From: Bacteroidales bacterium
GTDB lineage: Bacteria; Bacteroidota; Bacteroidia; Bacteroidales; UBA932
DNA length: 64,000 nt
Reading direction: 5' to 3'
Assembly (NCBI GenBank): GCA_017452265.1
Contig: JAFTMS010000011.1
Location: forward strand, 1-64,000
The notes under the pieces were generated by a model. It searched no databases. It was not told where the DNA came from and was given only the letters and a program-made list of their open reading frames with translations. Made by a program: the position numbers and the translations under genes. This document shows positions 1 through 6,725 of the stretch, piece after piece; positions within the stretch are counted from its first letter, which is position 1, and each line of letters begins with the position of its first letter.

Positions 1-1
1 A

Positions 2-844
2 AAGGGCATACAGGTCCTCACAGACATAATGAGACAGTTCGGCAAAGTGACTGTCATTGCACCGAAGAAGCACCAGTCCGGCATGTCCATGGCTGTTTCA
101 TTGGGTTTCAAGCAGATAGCCCATAAATGCTTCGGGGCGGAAAATCCAAATCCATTCCCATACGACAAGGAAAAGGAAGGCTGTCCGGTCGAATGGCATT
201 ATGTGGATGCCACTCCTGCAAGCTGCGTGAAGTTCGGACTGAACACGATGTTTCTTGACAAGCTTCCGGACGTTGTCGTATCCGGAATCAACCACGGCTC
301 AAATGCAGCCACAGCATCCTGCTATTCAGGCACTTTGGGAGCTGCCGAAGAGGCGGCGCTCAACGGAATTCCTGCAATCGGCGTGTCGCTTGACACCCTT
401 CATCCGGACGCAGATTTCAGTGCCGTAAGCAAGTATTTCGGGGAGATTTTCAGCCGTCTGATGAAGAACTGGCCGCAGAAGTACGGCGTATACTATAATG
501 TAAACTTCCCGAATGTTCCTGTGGGGGACATCAAGGGAATACGCGTCGGGAATCAGGGCATGGGACGCTGGATACGTGAATTCAAGCCCTGGGATACACA
601 GCATTATGCGAAATACGGACTGACTCCGGAGATGCTCGGGCAGAATTCGGCTCCGCAGGTGGAGGAAGGTGAGGAACTGTACATGATGGTCGGTGAATTC
701 CTCGACGATCCGCGCAATACGGAAAGTGCGGACCACAGGCTCATGCAGCAGGGATACATCTCCGTCGTGGCGCACAATGTGGACTGCACGGACTACGAAG
801 AACTGGAAAGGCTGAAGGCAGAGGGCCTGGATTCCGACTTTTAA
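2..844 (+). CDS. surE: 5'/3'-nucleotidase SurE, 5' end outside window
   Basis: SurE is a metal-dependent nucleoside monophosphate phosphatase of the cytoplasm. The reading frame is already open at base 2 (KGIQVLTDIMRQFGKV...), which matches the SurE N-terminus after its missing start and DD metal motif, so the ATG at 29 is internal. Visible family marks are VIAPKKHQSG (substrate loop), the metal-binding Asn in SGINHGSN, and YSGTLGAAEEA. About 10-17 N-terminal residues are missing. The lpxB start follows after 11 bp, so the two are probably co-transcribed. The family call is firm. Confidence 0.95.
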   Translation, partial: KGIQVLTDIMRQFGKVTVIAPKKHQSGMSMAVSLGFKQIAHKCFGAENPNPFPYDKEKEGCPVEWHYVDATPASCVKFGLNTMFLDKLPDVVVSGINHGSNAATASCYSGTLGAAEEAALNGIPAIGVSLDTLHPDADFSAVSKYFGEIFSRLMKNWPQKYGVYYNVNFPNVPVGDIKGIRVGNQGMGRWIREFKPWDTQHYAKYGLTPEMLGQNSAPQVEEGEELYMMVGEFLDDPRNTESADHRLMQQGYISVVAHNVDCTDYEELERLKAEGLDSDF

Positions 845-855
845 CCCTAAAGAAT

Positions 856-2133
856 ATGAAATACTACATAATAGCCGGCGAAGCCAGCGGCGACCTCCAC
901 GGCTCCAACCTCATGAAAGGCATTTACGCTGAAGACCCACAGGCGGATGTACGCTTCTGGGGAGGCGATCTGATGTTGGGGGTCTATAACGATTTTCAAA
1001 ACAACCCCTCCCAAGCAAGCTTGGGCCCCTCCCCCTGCGGCCAGGGGGGTAGCACGGTTTTGAAAACCGCCATAGACCCAAACAAACAGGGTGGATTAGT
1101 GCAGCACTACAAGGAGGGCGCCATCATCGGCTTTGTGGAAGTGTTTGTAAAGGCCAGAAAGCTTCTCGGCAACGTCTCCATGTGCAAGAAGGACATCCTC
1201 GCATGGAATCCCGATGTCGTGATCCTCATCGACTATCCCGGATTCAACTTCAAGATAGCAGAATTCGCCCACAAGAAAGGCTTCAAGGTATTCTATTACA
1301 TAGCCCCTAAGGTCTGGGCATCACGCGAAGGCCGCATCAGGAAGCTCAAGGCATATGTCGACAAGCTGTTTATCGTATTCCCATTCGAGATTCCGTATTT
1401 CAAGGCAAAGGAGATTCCGTTCGTATACAAGGGCAATCCTCTGGTCGATGCAGTGGACGGCTCACGCGCAGCTTTGGAAAGCCGTGCAGACTTCCTGAAG
1501 CGTAACAATCTGGAGGACAAGCCGATAATCGCGATGCTTGCAGGCTCACGCAAAGGTGAAATCAGCACCATGATGCCTGTGCTGCTCGAATTCGCATCAC
1601 GCATGACTGCCATCCCTCAGTATTCCGGCTATCAGTTCCTCATCGCAGGAGCTCCGGCACGAAGCATGAGCGACTATTCCGGCTGGATGAAGGAGTACCA
1701 CAAAGGCAACGTGAGGGTACTTTTCGGCGAAACCCAATCGATAATACGTCATGCAGAGGCCGCAGTCGTTAACTCCGGCACCGCCTCACTCGAGACCGTC
1801 CTGTTCAACACCCCGCAGGTCGTCGGCTACATAGGCGCCAGCCGTCTCACCTATCTGATTGCCAAGAAGATAGTCAAAGTGAAATACATCAGCCTCGGAA
1901 ACCTCATCATCGACCGTCTTGCATTCAAGGAATTCATTCAGGACGACTGCAACCCTGCCGCCCTGCTCACCGAAGTTCGTGCCTTGCTCGAAGACAAGGC
2001 ATACCGTACCGCGATGCTCTCCGACTACTCGGAAATCCGCACCGCCCTCGGCAGTTCCGGCGCCTCCGCTGCCGTCGCCCGCGCCATGCTCGAAGAACTT
2101 CGTAAAAATTCGAGTCGGAACCAAAGCAGATAA
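856..2133 (+). CDS. lpxB: Lipid-A-disaccharide synthase LpxB with in-frame insertion
   Basis: LpxB joins UDP-2,3-diacylglucosamine and lipid X to make the lipid A disaccharide at the inner membrane. Family motifs are GEASGDLHGSNLM near the N-terminus, IDYPGFN, YYIAPKVWASREGR, AGSRKGEI and NSGTASLET. The protein has 425 residues. Between GGDLM (residues 36-40) and LVQHYKE, where homologues as I recall them have only a short VGGT-like linker, it has about 38 extra residues encoded by a palindromic DNA segment (976-1089). The frame stays open and both sides are normal, so the enzyme is probably still made. Whether the extra loop affects activity is unknown. Confidence 0.95.
   Translation: MKYYIIAGEASGDLHGSNLMKGIYAEDPQADVRFWGGDLMLGVYNDFQNNPSQASLGPSPCGQGGSTVLKTAIDPNKQGGLVQHYKEGAIIGFVEVFVKARKLLGNVSMCKKDILAWNPDVVILIDYPGFNFKIAEFAHKKGFKVFYYIAPKVWASREGRIRKLKAYVDKLFIVFPFEIPYFKAKEIPFVYKGNPLVDAVDGSRAALESRADFLKRNNLEDKPIIAMLAGSRKGEISTMMPVLLEFASRMTAIPQYSGYQFLIAGAPARSMSDYSGWMKEYHKGNVRVLFGETQSIIRHAEAAVVNSGTASLETVLFNTPQVVGYIGASRLTYLIAKKIVKVKYISLGNLIIDRLAFKEFIQDDCNPAALLTEVRALLEDKAYRTAMLSDYSEIRTALGSSGASAAVARAMLEELRKNSSRNQSR
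976..1089. repeat. Palindromic element inserted in the lpxB reading frame
   Basis: The left arm (about 979-1002, gggtctat...ttttcaaaac) is repeated in reverse complement at about 1056-1079 (gttttgaaaa...atagaccc), roughly 20 of 23 positions pairing. Inside lie two smaller hairpins, ccaagc/gcttgg (1011-1024) and ccccctg/cagggg (1031-1047). The segment is G+C rich, about 114 bp, a multiple of three, and has no stop in the lpxB frame. The structure recalls Rickettsia palindromic elements, which also insert in-frame in proteins; relatedness to them is not implied. Confidence 0.8.
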
Positions 2134-2160
2134 AACATTACAGCACAGAAGATTATGGAT

Positions 2161-2190
2161 ATTAGGGTCGGCAAATAAACCGACCCTAAT
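2161..2190. terminator. Hairpin between convergent lpxB and lipoprotein genes
   Basis: A perfect 11-bp stem, attagggtcgg / ccgaccctaat, with an 8-nt loop, lies 27 bp after the lpxB stop. There is no long T-run, but its position between convergent genes suits a transcription end for either strand. Confidence 0.6.
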
Positions 2191-2214
2191 ACATATAAAT
2201 ATCTATTAATCATC

Positions 2215-2234
2215 CATTTAGGTGCACCTAAATG
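2215..2234. other. 20-bp perfect palindrome
   Basis: CATTTAGGTG followed by its exact reverse complement CACCTAAATG, with no loop. It sits between convergent genes, 65 bp from the lipoprotein stop. A loopless palindrome looks more like a protein-binding site than a terminator, but no regulated start is close. Confidence 0.5.
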
Positions 2235-2298
2235 AATCAAGGAGTCTGCTGTGAAGCTATAAATATGGCTTAATATGTCAGGTCATTTGAAAGGCAAG

Positions 2299-2763
2299 TC
2301 AGTCTACGGATTTTTCGAGTGTAACCTTGACATTATCGGCGGTAAAGAAGCCTGAGTTCCAGGAACCGTCGCCTTTTTCGGCCTGCTGCAGTTCGAAATC
2401 GGCTTCTTGAGGCATATGCAAGCCTCCGTTTTCGCCATCATCGACATCGGTGAACTTGAGGCGCACCTTGTAGGACGGGAAGCCCATGCCGGTATATGAG
2501 AATGTGCCGTCCGCAGCGGTCCAGACGGTATCTGGGGCATTGAAGCTTTCCGGATGTGTGACGGCGATTCCCTTTATCGGTTCGTCAGTGGCTGAATCAG
2601 TGACCTTTCCGCTCACCCGGAAGTCCATGACCGGTGTACCGTATTCAAGCGGAGGACATCCATACATGTATACAGGTTTGAATGGACTGTCGCATCCCAC
2701 GACACCGGAAATGCCCAGAAGCGGAAGAATCCAACGGCATAATTTCAAGAACAGCTGTTTCAT
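2299..2763 (-). CDS. rSAM-associated putative lipoprotein
   Basis: This 154-residue protein has a lipoprotein signal ending in GVVGC (Cys24) and then the stretch YMYGCPPLEYGTP, which I associate with the lipoprotein partner of the rSAM/lipoprotein system (TIGR04134 type). Residues about 48-110 look like a carboxypeptidase-regulatory beta-sandwich (FRVSGKVTDSATDEPIKGIAV, YTGMGFPSYKVRLKF). Its start overlaps the stop of the radical-SAM gene by 4 bp (ATGA), implying coupled translation. It is probably the substrate or partner of that enzyme; the modification is unknown. Cys36 and the nearby Tyr residues are candidate targets, which is inference. Confidence 0.8.
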   Translation of the reverse strand: MKQLFLKLCRWILPLLGISGVVGCDSPFKPVYMYGCPPLEYGTPVMDFRVSGKVTDSATDEPIKGIAVTHPESFNAPDTVWTAADGTFSYTGMGFPSYKVRLKFTDVDDGENGGLHMPQEADFELQQAEKGDGSWNSGFFTADNVKVTLEKSVD

Positions 2764-3830
2764 TTCTCCAAACGTTTAAGATGACACAATATAAGTCCGC
2801 CATTGTCGTCACGCAGGTGCATTCCGTTGCCCTGGCAATAGCGGAAGTATTTACAGTCAGCGCATTCCCCCGTCTTCATCCACGAACGGTCACGATACGG
2901 CTGGTAGCGGTTTTCCCATATGTCGATGAAGTCGTCCTTATAGATGTTTCCCTGCGCAAGGTCGCTTCTGATGCTGGCGCAAGCTGAAACCGACCCGTCT
3001 ATCATCACAGAGCTGACGCTGAGTCCTGCCTGGCATGTAAACAGATGGTCGCGTACTGCTCCCTCATACTCACCGAGAAAGCCCTCACAGCCATAGCTTG
3101 CGGATATCCTGCCTTCCTTGCGTGTGTCCTTGATGAAATCCATCAATCCGCGGAAACGTTCGTTGCTGAGCTGCAGTTCCGGATCGCTGGCGGCACGGCC
3201 TACGGGGAAGACGGTGAACAGACGCCAGCTCTTGAGGCCGAGGGATATAAGGTATTCCTTGAATTCAGGAAGAGTATCGTAATTTCTGTTATTTACACAG
3301 GTGACGACATCAAACTTTATTGACGGCTCTTTGGCAAGAATCCCTATGGCTTCGGAAGCGTTTCTGAAGCTGCCCTGAACCCCGCGCATCCATTCATGTT
3401 CGGGCAGGAAGCCGTCCAGGCTTATGGTCGCGGAATGAAGGCCGGAGCGGAGCAGGCCGTCGATCTTCTTGGGAGTCATCAGAAGGCCGTTGGAGACGAT
3501 GCCCCATGGAAATTCCATGTCGTAGATCGCCCGTCCGCACTGCTCGATGTCCTTTCTCATAAGAGGCTCTCCGCCTGTCACAATGACCATTACCTTATGC
3601 GAATCGTATTTCTCCTTTATACGTCGGAGCACCTTTGCGAAATCCTCGAAAGGCATGTCCGGATGCAGAGCCGACACCTTGCAGTCGCTTCCGCAATGGC
3701 GGCATTTCATGTTGCACCGCAATGTGCACTCCCAGAAGAGCTGCCTCAAAGGATGCTTTTCCTCCTGCTCCTTCAAAAGCTGACGCTGAAGTTCCAGCGC
3801 AATGCGCTGCCTGATGGAAATTCCTGACAT
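2760..3830 (-). CDS. Radical SAM/SPASM enzyme of the rSAM/lipoprotein system
   Basis: The protein has 356 residues. The [4Fe-4S]-SAM motif CxxxCxxC is at residues 39-46 (CNMKCRHC), with extra Cys at 35 and 50. The glycine-rich GGEP follows. The C-terminal third is a SPASM region with many Cys (TCQAG, SACAS, GECADCKYFRYCQGNG, LCHL) able to hold two auxiliary clusters, as in peptide-modifying radical SAM enzymes such as anSME and PqqE. It fits the TIGR04133-type family, which as I recall is found beside a small lipoprotein in Bacteroidales, and that lipoprotein gene overlaps its stop here. A role in modifying the lipoprotein is inference. Confidence 0.85.
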   Translation of the reverse strand: MSGISIRQRIALELQRQLLKEQEEKHPLRQLFWECTLRCNMKCRHCGSDCKVSALHPDMPFEDFAKVLRRIKEKYDSHKVMVIVTGGEPLMRKDIEQCGRAIYDMEFPWGIVSNGLLMTPKKIDGLLRSGLHSATISLDGFLPEHEWMRGVQGSFRNASEAIGILAKEPSIKFDVVTCVNNRNYDTLPEFKEYLISLGLKSWRLFTVFPVGRAASDPELQLSNERFRGLMDFIKDTRKEGRISASYGCEGFLGEYEGAVRDHLFTCQAGLSVSSVMIDGSVSACASIRSDLAQGNIYKDDFIDIWENRYQPYRDRSWMKTGECADCKYFRYCQGNGMHLRDDNGGLILCHLKRLEK

Positions 3831-3903
3831 ATCAAAAACTTTTTACACTCCCATATTGATGCAGATATAACGGAAAATGTTGCAGGATACTTCCGCAGAT
3901 TCA

Positions 3904-3934
3904 TAAAAAAATACCCGGCCATAACGACCGGGCA
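3904..3934 (-). terminator. Rho-independent terminator of the sigma/DUF2807 operon
   Basis: Read on the minus strand, GCCCGG and CCGGGT form a stem around a loop of about 9 nt, followed by seven T. It lies just after the DUF2807 stop. Confidence 0.8.
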
Positions 3935-3940
3935 TCTGTT

Positions 3941-4822
3941 CTATAATGTGCCTTGTATTATGTTGTTGTCGGCCGAGATGTTGCGTATCTTAGGACTGCC
4001 GTAATAAGTCAGTTTGCATGCACGGTCTACATCGAGCTGAAGGTCTTCCGCCACATTGATCTTTGCCTTGCTGGCGCCGCTGAGTTCCACGAGGGCAGAC
4101 TTCACGGCATAATCCTTTGCATTTATGTCACATGCACCGGAGCCTTCGAGTTCGAGCGTGTCGCCCTTTCCTGACATCCTGAGGTTAGCCGCACCGGAAC
4201 ATTCAAGGCTGCAGTTTTCGTAATTTCCTTCCAGTGAGAACTTTGCGGCCCCGCTCAATTCTCCGTCAACAGTCTTTCCATTGCCTGTCAAGGTCACAGA
4301 TGCGGCTCCACTGAGATCAAGATACACTGTCGGAAAATCACCTGTAACATATGCCTTTGCCGCGCCGCTCACATCAAGCGAAAGGCTTCTGCCGTTTACG
4401 GTGAACTGACCGCCGACACGGGCTGCTCCCGACAAGTCAATTTCAAGATTCTTAGCAGTGAAAGCTCCATCAAAGGATATTGAAGACACTCCGGAAAGGT
4501 CTATCTCACTGATATTGTCCATTTTAAGATATACCCTTACCGGCGGATGACTGCTGTTACGGATTTTGCGTGGCAGTTCATCCATCGAAAGATACAGCTT
4601 GGACTCGATGGCAGAATACGTAATCCTCATATAATCCTCATACTCAGCATCATAAACCACTTCTACGCTTTTTGAAGAGCCCTTTGTCACATGAATCTCA
4701 TATGTAAAAGCTGCATCAATTCCAACTATGTCTCCGAATTCATAAGTCTTTGACCTTTCTTCTGCAGAAGCTCCTGCGACAAAAGCAAGCGATAACGCCA
4801 GCAGCATAAACAACCTTTTCAT
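3941..4822 (-). CDS. Secreted DUF2807 (GIN domain) beta-helix protein
   Basis: The protein has 293 residues. A signal peptide ends near AGASA. The rest is a DUF2807 / 'head GIN' domain: a short-repeat beta-solenoid in which a motif like LSGAA recurs about every 20 residues (VSSISFDG, GAARVGG, GAAKAYV, GAASVTL, GAAKFSL, GAANLRM, GACDINA, GASKAKI). I chose the ATG at 4822 because it opens a normal signal peptide; a TTG two codons upstream would add MI. It is the third gene of the sigma/anti-sigma operon, with a 10-bp gap, so it is probably an envelope-exposed product controlled by that sigma factor. Biochemical function unknown. Confidence 0.85.
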   Translation of the reverse strand: MKRLFMLLALSLAFVAGASAEERSKTYEFGDIVGIDAAFTYEIHVTKGSSKSVEVVYDAEYEDYMRITYSAIESKLYLSMDELPRKIRNSSHPPVRVYLKMDNISEIDLSGVSSISFDGAFTAKNLEIDLSGAARVGGQFTVNGRSLSLDVSGAAKAYVTGDFPTVYLDLSGAASVTLTGNGKTVDGELSGAAKFSLEGNYENCSLECSGAANLRMSGKGDTLELEGSGACDINAKDYAVKSALVELSGASKAKINVAEDLQLDVDRACKLTYYGSPKIRNISADNNIIQGTL

Positions 4823-4832
4823 AATCAAATAT

Positions 4833-5300
4833 TTATAGTTTATCTATCTCATCTTCATAATATTGTCTTACCCTATCGAGGGCTTCCGCCTTCCTGCCGT
4901 AATAATCCTTCAGCACATTCATCCGTTCTTCGTCCGGCATTTCATCAGGAAGAAGCGATGCCAGCGGAATGGCCTCGGCTGTGATCGAACGCAACGTATT
5001 TCCGACAGCTTCTGCATCCTGAGGAAAATTAGTCTCCACCAGCACCATGATCTCAATCTCGCTGCGCGCCATCTCCTGCATCAGCTTCTCAAGGCTTCCT
5101 GCATCCTTTCCACGATATATGCCTGATACCGCAAACACGACAGCCACCACTGCAGCCGCAGCCGGGCCGGCCCAAATCCACACGCGACGTCTTTCCGTAC
5201 GCGCAGCCTTCGCCATGAACCTCCCACGGCTTCCTTCCGGCACCGGTTCATCGTCAAATCCGGCCCTGTTCTCAAGTATATATCTTTTCAAATCATCCAT
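4833..5300 (-). CDS. Single-pass membrane protein, putative anti-sigma factor
   Basis: The 155-residue protein has a charged N-terminal cytoplasmic part (residues 1-38), one strong membrane helix at about 40-62 (VWIWAGPAAAAVVAVVFAV) and an acidic helical C-terminal part. The start overlaps the ECF sigma stop by 8 bp. Position, size and topology suggest an anti-sigma factor, but the zinc HxxxCxxC motif of the ZAS class is absent and I do not recognise a named family. The C-terminal domain would lie in the periplasm and could sense a signal; that is inference. Confidence 0.65.
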   Translation of the reverse strand: MDDLKRYILENRAGFDDEPVPEGSRGRFMAKAARTERRRVWIWAGPAAAAVVAVVFAVSGIYRGKDAGSLEKLMQEMARSEIEIMVLVETNFPQDAEAVGNTLRSITAEAIPLASLLPDEMPDEERMNVLKDYYGRKAEALDRVRQYYEDEIDKL

Positions 5301-5802
5301 AAATCCTGCCTTTAATCATTTCCGCAAGCTTCTGCCTGCCTCGCATATATAGTGTTCGGACCGTGCTTTCCTTTGTCCCTGTTATCTGCAAAATCTCCTG
5401 ATAGTCATAACCTTCGAAAAGATGCAGAGTGAGCACAAGCCTGTATTGGTCCGGGAGTGAAGCCATAGCCGTCTTTATCTTTGAGATGCTGTATTCCAAC
5501 TGCTCGTCATAAGCCTCGGAAGACGTTTCATCTGAGACCTCCTGCTCCGCATACCTTTCCAGAAAGTTTTTATAGCGGTGCCTTTCCCTCAGTCTGTCGA
5601 TGGATTTCCTTATACAGACACTCGAAAGCCATTTCGACACGTCCTTTATATCATCCTTACGGCTGATTCCGTGATACTTCAGAAGCGTGTCGTGCATGAC
5701 CTCTTCAGCATCAGACCTGTCCCCCAGAATCCGCAGGCTCATATTGTAGAGCCTGACGGAATGGGCATCATAAATCCTTCCTATGTCTGCATCGAGCTTC
5801 AT
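5293..5802 (-). CDS. ECF RNA polymerase sigma factor
   Basis: A 169-residue sigma-70-family protein of ECF type. Region 2 is at about 10-80 (YDAHSVRLYNMSLRILGDRSDAEEVMHDTLLKY) and region 4 at about 110-165 (LPDQYRLVLTLHLFEGYDYQEI...STVRTLYMRGRQKL, a helix-turn-helix). It lacks region 3, as ECF factors do. It is the first gene of a three-gene operon with a membrane protein and a DUF2807 protein. A GCAACA - 15 nt - CGTC motif upstream suggests autoregulation. Confidence 0.93.
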   Translation of the reverse strand: MKLDADIGRIYDAHSVRLYNMSLRILGDRSDAEEVMHDTLLKYHGISRKDDIKDVSKWLSSVCIRKSIDRLRERHRYKNFLERYAEQEVSDETSSEAYDEQLEYSISKIKTAMASLPDQYRLVLTLHLFEGYDYQEILQITGTKESTVRTLYMRGRQKLAEMIKGRIYG

Positions 5803-5834
5803 CTGTCAAGTTTCAAGTCCGTTTTCACATATAA

Positions 5835-5859
5835 GACGCGTCCCTAAACCGTCTGTTGC
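5835..5859 (-). promoter_or_regulatory. Candidate ECF-type autoregulated promoter
   Basis: On the minus strand GCAACA (5859-5854) is followed after 15 nt by CGTC (5838-5835), about 33 nt before the sigma gene start. The two boxes resemble the -35/-10 pair of ECF promoters in this phylum and differ from the housekeeping TTTG / TAnnTTTG pattern. Confidence 0.5.
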
Positions 5860-5906
5860 AAATTTCGCAAAAAAAGCGTAAAACACAACCCTCTGAATCC
5901 CACCGT

Positions 5907-5954
5907 CTTACAGAAAGTGCGTGCCGCCATTGGGGAGCACGCACCTTGCGTAAG
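5907..5954. repeat. Dispersed hairpin repeat, copy 1
   Basis: Nested inverted repeat: outer CTTAC/GTAAG and inner GTGCGTGC/GCACGCAC around a 12-nt loop cgccattgggga. The same stem and nearly the same loop recur at 35.37 and 48.51 kb. This copy lies 43 bp beyond the yggS stop. Confidence 0.75.
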
Positions 5955-5996
5955 GGATTGATATTGGGGCGATTGGATTTTACGGAATACGGATGA

Positions 5997-6725
5997 TTAC
6001 TGCCGGGCGCCGAAGATCATCGAGCCGATGCGGACCATTGTGGAGCCGTGGGATATGGCGAGGGGATAATCGTCGGACATGCCGATGGAAAGTTCGGTTA
6101 AATCAGGCGCAAGAGACGGGAAGGAACTGCGGCAACGTGCGAATATGTCGGCAAGGGCTGCAAAGTCTGAGTTTATGACGGATTCGTCCTCGGTAAATGT
6201 CGCCATGCCCATGATGCCTTTGAAGCATATGTATTCATATGACGACGCGTCGGCAAGGATTGCAAGAATCTCTTCCGGCGAGAAGCCCTGCTTTGTCTCT
6301 TCTGCGGCCACATGCGGTTCCAGAAGCACAGAAATGACCTTAGCGTTGTGCTCTCCCCAAGCGTTTATCGCCTGCAGAAGACGGAGCGAATCGACAGACT
6401 GGACCAGGGATACGTAAGGCAGGACCATCTTGAGCTTGTTTGTTTGCAGATGGCCGATGAAATGCCATTCGACATCGGACAGCCAGGCTTCGGCATCCTC
6501 CACATCTCCCCCTGCAAGCCTTGTCTCAGCCACACGCGAAGCACGCATTTCTTCCAGCCGCCTCACCTTGGCCATAAGTTCCTGGGGACGGCTCTCCGCA
6601 AAGATACGCTGCCCGGCCCCGTATGCCTCTACGATGGATTCGAAGGGGTGGAATTTAGAAACTGCCACCAACTTTACGGTTGGGGGCAGTTCTGTGTGTA
6701 ATCTTTGTATTGTTTCGCAAATCAT
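5997..6725 (-). CDS. YggS family pyridoxal-phosphate homeostasis protein
   Basis: A 242-residue protein of the YggS/PROSC (PLPBP) family, which binds PLP and balances the cell's B6 and amino-acid pools without known catalysis. The PLP lysine lies in KLVAVSKFHP (Lys24). Further family marks are WHFIGHLQTNK, KGIMGMATF, LSIGMSDDYPLAI and GSTMVRIGSMIFG, the phosphate loop. Its ATG overlaps the yidC stop by 4 bp, so the two are translated from one message. Confidence 0.93.
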   Translation of the reverse strand: MICETIQRLHTELPPTVKLVAVSKFHPFESIVEAYGAGQRIFAESRPQELMAKVRRLEEMRASRVAETRLAGGDVEDAEAWLSDVEWHFIGHLQTNKLKMVLPYVSLVQSVDSLRLLQAINAWGEHNAKVISVLLEPHVAAEETKQGFSPEEILAILADASSYEYICFKGIMGMATFTEDESVINSDFAALADIFARCRSSFPSLAPDLTELSIGMSDDYPLAISHGSTMVRIGSMIFGARQ

